From contig CM060846.1 of the NCBI GenBank assembly GCA_030762175.1, positions 186,364,041-186,428,040 of the forward strand: 64,000 bases of DNA, written 5' to 3'. This document shows, piece by piece, positions 58,273 to 64,000 of the stretch (positions within the stretch are counted from its first letter, which is position 1; each line of letters starts with the position of its first letter). The DNA comes from Metallyticus violacea. Lineage: Eukaryota; Arthropoda; Insecta; Mantodea; Metallyticidae. Made by a program: the position numbers and the translations under genes. The notes under the pieces were generated by a model. The model did no database searches. It was not told the origin of the DNA and saw only the letters and a program-made list of their open reading frames with translations.

Positions 58273-59700
58273 TTACCATATTAAATAAATGGCTTGTGCA
58301 AATTTTAAAGTAGAAATATTTCCTATTTTCAGAAAGAACGGCTTGTATTTCGAAAAATGTCTTTCTAATTCATCTGGCGAATTTAAAAGAGGGGGGGGGT
58401 TTAAAATGGACAATATGTTTGAATCTAAATCTAAATTTTTAAGAAACTTTTCACACAATAGAATCATTTAAATGGAACATAGTGTATTATACTCTTTCGT
58501 TTTCTCCTTCAAAACCTTTTCCATTATTTTGATACTTCTTTTTCCATTTTTTCACAAACAGCTTCTAATTTATTCACATTTTTTTCTCACCTGCTCTATC
58601 TGCTTCAATGGTGGCACTTCCGATGGATCCAAAGTGGATTTGGCAGTAGGAATAAATCCAAAATTAGATTTTGTATAGCAAGGTTTGCCTGATGTTTCAG
58701 CATTAGACATCAATTTTTGGCTTAGTCCAATTGAACCGGCTTCACTGCTGTCGAATGAATCAATGATGCTTTTCACAACGTTGAAGTTCTGGCAGTAATA
58801 GTTGCAGGTATCAATCCAGGACCGCCATCTTGTCAATATGGGAGATGGTGGTAAGGAAATGTCTGGAACTACCAACTTATGTGCTGTAATGTATGAGGGG
58901 GTTTTCAAGAATATTTTTTTGACACACGCAAAAAATTTATCGACATCATTTAATTTACTACGAATCACTTCTGCAACTCTGTGAAACGAGTGAGCTAAAC
59001 AAGTCGCATGCACCATTTTACTGTCTAATGTTATTAGTGAATTGGAAACTTTCACCTTATAAGTAGCAGCGTGCGTTACGAAGAGAAAGTGCATTGTCAT
59101 ACTGAGCTCCTTTGGGCATTATGGTACCCATAAATTTGTGAACATTTTTCTTCAATTAAGTTTTCGCAATAACATTCGTAATATATCTTTTGCTGGAGTC
59201 TGTGGTTTCGTCAATTGATACCCATATTTTTTTATTTGCAGCCGGTTGATCGATTTTTCAATTGTTTTCTCGTAACTTCGGCCAATGTATTGCTTTCCTA
59301 ATGTGCAAGAATCGGGAGGAGATTAGTGCCTGTATTTTTCTTAGAACTCCCGCAATTTTAGATAGTTCAGTTTACATAAGAGAATGTCAAGACAAAGAAA
59401 AGCCTTGGAAAGCTCCTTGCAAAATGGAGCATAAGATTGGTGCGATTCTTCAAGATGCATTTGCTGTAGTGCTTTTCATTTTCAATTTGTGTATTTCACT
59501 TTTATATTTTTCTGTTACCACATGCAACTGAACGTTAAGTAAATTCTTCGCAGTTAGCTTTAGGTAGCACGGATTACAATAGGGTATTTTACCATATGTG
59601 CAAAATACTTTCTCATCATATTGAGATCGGAAATGTTTCATTTTTTTAATACTTGCCCTAACCTCAGGCATTTGTTCTGGGCTACACTGCACACAATTAC
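58273..59700 (-). pseudogene. hAT-family transposase pseudogene (copy B)
   Basis: This is better preserved than copy A. In order on the minus strand: an 80-residue N-terminal frame (59,450-59,692) with a CGGBP1-like finger (VFCTYGKIPYCNPCYLKL, QLHVVTEKYK); the DDE-region motif WVSIDETTDSS near 59,215 with the first catalytic Asp; a 176-residue frame (58,570-59,100) with CLAHSFHRVAEVIRSKLNDV, PPSPILTRWRSWID and YYCQNFNVVK; and a C-terminal piece (58,273-58,467) with KYKPFFLKIGNISTLKFA. Stops and shifts separate the pieces. Such enzymes move DNA by cut and paste. No terminal inverted repeats were identified. Confidence 0.8.
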
Positions 59701-59797
59701 GACTATAATAGGATTAAATAACACAATGAGACAGTTGTATGCAGTCCGATGTCCACAAAGGCTTAAGCAGCTACCTGCTCATAGGCCATAGCGTTAC

Positions 59798-60089
59798 TTT
59801 TTTTTTTTTTGAGTAGTGTTTAACGCCCGTTTTTACTACTGAGGCACCACAGGCGGTGGACACTGATGATCCATGAGATGAAATGATAAATTAGGAAAGG
59901 ATATTTTTTTTTAAGGAAGGAAACGTTCCAGGCCTAAGTTTAGGTACCTCCCCGGCATTTGCCAGTTATGAAGACTGAGGAAAACCTGGAAAAAAACCCA
60001 GTCAGGGAGGACGGTCCTGGCGGGATTCGAACCGCAGACCTCCCGCTCACGAGTCCGTGCCTTAACGACCTCGGCCACCAGTGGCGGTT
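59798..60089 (-). mobile_element. Full-length tRNA-derived SINE, family 1 (copy B only)
   Basis: Read on the minus strand, it begins ggtggccgaggtcgttaagg (A box), has gcggttcgaatcccgccagg (consensus B box), a central part with ttttttccaggttttcctca, and ends with cgggcgttaaacactactc plus a 13-nt poly-A (T run 59,798-59,810). Copy A has no such element at the matching place (26,870-27,010). The young state and consensus boxes suggest a recent insertion. Confidence 0.9.
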
Positions 60090-60179
60090 GTGCGTAATTC
60101 TGAAAAATGTAACACGTAAGAAAGAAATTGCGTGAGAAATGCTCCATAATTCTTGAAATAGTGAAAATATAAACATATG

Positions 60180-62529
60180 ACCATTTATTTACTAAAATTT
60201 GCTCCTTCAGAAAGAAATGTACATATATTTATAAATATGACTAAACAAATCACATTAATCAAAATAATTTTTATAACAAGTATTTATGTTCACTTAAGGA
60301 ACATAATAAGTCTTGCCGAAAAAAAAATATTCTCCGTCATAAAAATCTTAGACCTAGTAATTACATAAGAGAGGAAAAATTATTTCATTTTATTTTAATT
60401 TTATTGCAGTATAGTACTATTTATCCTATGAACACACCTTTTGGAGAAAAAATTAGCTGAAATAATATCAGTTGATCTGTAGTTAAAAATATACTTGCTT
60501 TTTAACATTGACATCTTAATATTTTTATAGACTATACTCTTTATCCTATGATATTTAGAATTATATAAATGCAATATTGGATGCTAATATTCCCTTGCAA
60601 AGACAAGACCCGAGGGAGTGGTTGCATAAAAAAAGTGTGTGGTTTGATGCTGAACTGTGTGAACTCCAGCATAAAGCTTAGTGACGCCCTTAATTAAAGC
60701 CTTTCCATGTAGACATTTGCAATGTGCAATTTAAATGCATATATTCTGAGTTCTTTTGAAATGTTAGCCCTTGTGGTGTTTCCGATCCGATTATTTGAGT
60801 GTATAGGTACGTTGTGGTATTGGTTTCACCTTGGGCTAGATTTATATGGTGTGCAGAGGGATATAGACTCTCGTGATTAATAGGTGACGTAATATGGCGA
60901 TTATTCGTATTATAGTTTCCATTATTCACTTTCATGTGTATTAACTTCTGTTAATGTTGTACCGGGTATTCCCTGCAGTTTGTCAAAATCTGGCATTCAA
61001 ATTTAAAATATTGGTGCCTTAAAATGCTAGTATTTGTTTTAAAATGTTTATAAATGAAGAGTGTACTATTTTTAAGTAAAATAGTTTCATTCCATTCATT
61101 CTTAAATTTCGTCTATAATATATACCTAGAACTAGTAATTGTTTAATAGTACACAAAAAACTTCAAATAGTTTCATACCCTTCCCAAGCTCATGCATATA
61201 GAGCACTTTTCAGTCAAACTCACCTAAAGCGGAAGAAAAATATAGTTTTATATAACTTGATATATAATTTTTGTAAATTTACAGGAAATGTATGTAAACA
61301 CATACTCTTTCGACAAATGGTTCACACAATTTATTCTACGGTCTTTCGTTCTAGCAAATACGGCAAGACAGTGATAATGTTCCGGGGAAAGACTGCTCGC
61401 ACAACTGCTATGGCTTAACCTTAAAACTTTATAACGCTCTCAAATAAATAACTAAATACACCAGTTAATAAAATAATCAGCTCATTTTTGTACTACATAT
61501 AAATATGGTGATAAAATATGCCGTCATATTATGTTAAGAGATATAACTTTTGAATTTTTACTCTAAGTTCATAGATATTCATAATGCATTTGTAAAGCGA
61601 TCATTCAATAACATGCTGCATATCCTGCACTTACATGTCATATTTCATTTCTGAAAACTAAATTTTTATGAATATCTTCATTAGTAATACTTTCAATGTT
61701 TTATACACTCAACTACGTGTAAATTATTATGGTATATATAGACCAATTTCCGGATTAGGAATTTTAACCAGAAATTGACCCTAATCTTAGGACAAGAGTT
61801 AAACTTTTAGGTTTCATATACTGACTGGTCACTTCTTCATCATTTACTTATTCTCCTTGGCGTTACAGCTCGAGGAAGGACTGAACTTGCCGCGGAGATC
61901 TCTACTTCTTCTACTTCTGGCTCACGGCTATATTAAAAAATGACAGTATTGTAGGGGGGGGGGCATGTGACAGCATAAAACTAGCTTAAGGGATCCCCTA
62001 GATGGAAGAGCACTAATTCTCTCTATCAGGCAGCTTCCCAATTATTCTGGGTGGACTCCGTTCAGGTCTTCCCGAGTTTATAAACAAACTGTTAATAAGG
62101 TACTAGGATATAAACCCTCCCGTCCATTTGTCAGCAACGCTAACCATCAGAACGAGGGTGTGTCCAATGATTTGTCACTGCTAATTTTAATATTTTCCTA
62201 AATTAATTTGGATCAGTAGGGTTTTTCTTTTACCTTTCCATGTAACTATAAAAAAAATGTCTATCAATGTTGTAAGAATCACCATTGTAATAGGAGTAAA
62301 CATTATTATATTGTTTCATAATTCAGTTTTAGCGCTTAAATGATTTTAACCCATTTCCTAATTTAATGAGATTCCTTGTGTCTCTTATTTCTCACAGTCG
62401 CATCAGTAGGATGTTGCAAAAAATATTATTTAAAATTAGTAAACCTTTTCTCTTATAGTTCAATACCTAATTCATCACTTATGCACAATTATTAACAGAT
62501 AAATTGATAACATGAAATAAAATTTACAC
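60180..62529. other. Duplicated non-coding region (copy B)
   Basis: Matches 27,090-29,439. Small G runs (61,957-61,965) and short minus frames (60,690-60,935) are seen, but no gene or element is recognised. Confidence 0.4.
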
Positions 62530-63195
62530 ATTCGTTATAAATTTACTGCAGGCATTACATCAGATTACATCTAATTCAAATTTATTTGTGGCATCATGTC
62601 AGAAATGACTGGATAAACAGGCAACTGGGGCTGTAAGCCATACTGTATTAGGAATAAATGTAGCCAACTCAATTCAATGTTTACTAAGCTTAGGAATTGT
62701 ACTGGAACGCTTTGATTTACATTTTCAATGAAACTTAAATACAGTGCTCAAAAAGTAGCCACTATCATTACGCACAGCATTACATATTTTAAATTAGATC
62801 CCCATAGATATCACGGGTGTAGACGTTGATTTAAAAAGAACAGTTCAATTTTACCAATTTTTGTTGCGGGTTCCCCTTCAGTAACATGTATCAAATAACT
62901 TATTTTATGATTGTTACATCCCAGATTAAAAATCACTACCCCAGGGCTGAATTCAGTTTAAATTATTTTGAAAATAATTTCAAAATCACTCCTTTTAATC
63001 AAAAAGATGCCTATATTCATTTATTAAATTATACTCTACAACTTGGTTCCAATTTACCGTAATTATTAAGAGTAAGATAATTGTTTTCAGGAATTTTTTC
63101 ATTGTGCTTTCCTTAATTAGTAAAAAACAAACAATCACATTCTTCTCCATCATCATGTATAATATTGTCCTTAAGAGATAATTTGCATATCTCCA
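62530..63195. other. Unusually conserved non-coding block (copy B)
   Basis: Counterpart of 29,440-30,110 with about 1-3% difference by eye. Over roughly 400 bp (62,790-63,195) I count only about six substitutions and no length change. Confidence 0.55.
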
Positions 63196-63908
63196 CTCAT
63201 ACCTCATGGTTCACAGCACATATCTTCTCGGTTAGTAACTTTACGTTTAATAGCGATCTTAATTATCCACAGGAGAAATATCAAAATAAAAAAGAAACAT
63301 TTAAAGTGTAAACTATTATATATTCACTGTAAATTTAGTACCTGGTTTTATTCTTGAAATCAAAATTTGTTGAATGCCTTTCACAAATAACAGTGATGTG
63401 TTGCTAGACTTCTCAAAAAATTTCAGCACTTTACAGCCTCCTTATACATTTTGAACAATCGTTCACGCAACCGGTTTTGTGGGGTGCGGCATGATGGGGA
63501 GCGGGATGCTACGTTGGCAGTGTGCTACTGGCCCAAATTTTCAACAAACACTGAAACCTCGCACTGCCGCTGCATAGCTCTCCTGGCTAGTCTCGCATTC
63601 GCGTCAAGCAATGCAAACCATCTAGCTGTAGTTTCCTATATGAAATTTTTTTGTTTCAATTTACGTACATCCGATATTTTTTAATTATTATTTTTTTTTT
63701 TTTTCATTGATAGAATCCTATGCCACCATTTTGTTCAGAAATTTAGTATTAAATGTGTATTTGTTTGATCAGTCTTGCATTATTAAGAACAATGCTTAAA
63801 TCCTGATTATTGTTTCATGCTAGAATTTAAAATATTTTCATGAACATTGTTTCTCTTTTAAGAACTGCTTTCTACTAAGATTTATTGATACATTGCAGTT
63901 TAACATTG

Positions 63909-64000
63909 ATATATATATATATATATATATTATATATTAAGAACCTCTTTCTTCTAAGATTTATTGACACATTGCAGTTTAACATTGATATTGATATATA
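63909..64000. repeat. (TA)n run and short local duplication at window end
   Basis: The TA run at 63,909-63,930 is followed by a second copy of ttcttctaagatttattgac and cattgcagtttaacattgat, already present at about 63,868-63,910. A unit of about 85 bp is therefore starting a tandem repeat that continues beyond the window. Copy A has the foldback element here instead. Confidence 0.7.

Larger units (their letters stand above)
38660..64000. repeat. Segmental duplication, copy B (head plus tail, open at right edge)
   Basis: This copy is collinear with copy A in the same orientation. It lacks the A-specific LINE and PLE insertions and carries a private SINE (59,798-60,089). It also has about 2 kb (45,060-47,095) not found in A or C. 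By eye, divergence from A is often near 10% with many indels, for example around the capsid remnant. It falls to about 1-3% in 62,530-63,195. The copy still matches A at the last bases of the window, so its right end is not seen. Confidence 0.85.

Noticed and set aside
59990..60089. Possible tRNA gene (perfect B box ggttcgaatcc)
   Set aside because: There is no acceptor-stem pairing and the sequence runs straight into a SINE body and poly-A tail.
60690..60935. SLYPS in a minus-strand frame, resembling motif A of family B DNA polymerase (possible Polinton PolB)
   Set aside because: The motif lacks the leading Asp and neighbouring polymerase motifs; copy A shows a different frame at the same place. 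It is best explained by chance.

Overview
This is an AT-rich (roughly 30% GC by eye), gene-poor stretch of animal genome made almost entirely of mobile-element remains and large diverged duplications. No convincing host gene, RNA gene, operon or CRISPR array is visible. The mix of elements suggests an invertebrate, with an arthropod as my best guess: a CR1/L2-type LINE with an SGNH-esterase ORF1 and a (TGAATC)n tail, GIY-YIG Penelope-like elements (PLEs), Maverick/Polinton capsid remains, a hAT transposase with a CGGBP1-like zinc finger, and two tRNA-derived SINE families. The species cannot be read from the sequence.

Layout. The window holds one long duplication in two main copies plus a partial third. 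Copy A runs from 1 to about 30,809. Copy C (head part only) runs from about 32,490 to 38,640. Copy B runs from about 38,660 past the window end. The head of each copy (A 1-15,650; C 32,490-38,640; B 38,660-49,010) is a graveyard of PLE fragments, often in inverted pairs, ending in a degenerate minisatellite. The tail, in A (15,650-30,800) and B (49,010-63,930) only, carries in order: a SINE, a GC-richer minus-strand gene remnant of unknown function, a (TAC)n array, a second SINE, a Maverick/Polinton-type capsid pseudogene with small minus-strand ORFs, a third SINE, a hAT transposase pseudogene, and a long non-coding stretch that includes one unusually conserved block. About 1.6 kb (30,810-32,490) separates A from C and holds a foldback element and a broken ORF of unknown kind.

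Insertions private to one copy give relative dates. The youngest large element is the LINE at 1,872-6,355: ORF1 is intact, and ORF2 is broken only by one frameshift in a nine-A run. Its empty site is present in B and C. A second A-only insertion is a PLE with ~545-bp inverted arms around a reverse transcriptase core (9,420-11,312). B alone carries a full-length SINE (59,798-60,089). A 5'-truncated copy of the same SINE family sits in C inside a 12-bp target duplication. The six copies of the other SINE family occupy matching positions in A and B, so they predate the duplication.

Most annotated coding regions are pseudogenes; LINE ORF1 is the only long, intact, recognisable reading frame. Identifications rest on motifs I could read in the translations. 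Similarity between copies was judged by eye, so percentages are approximate.
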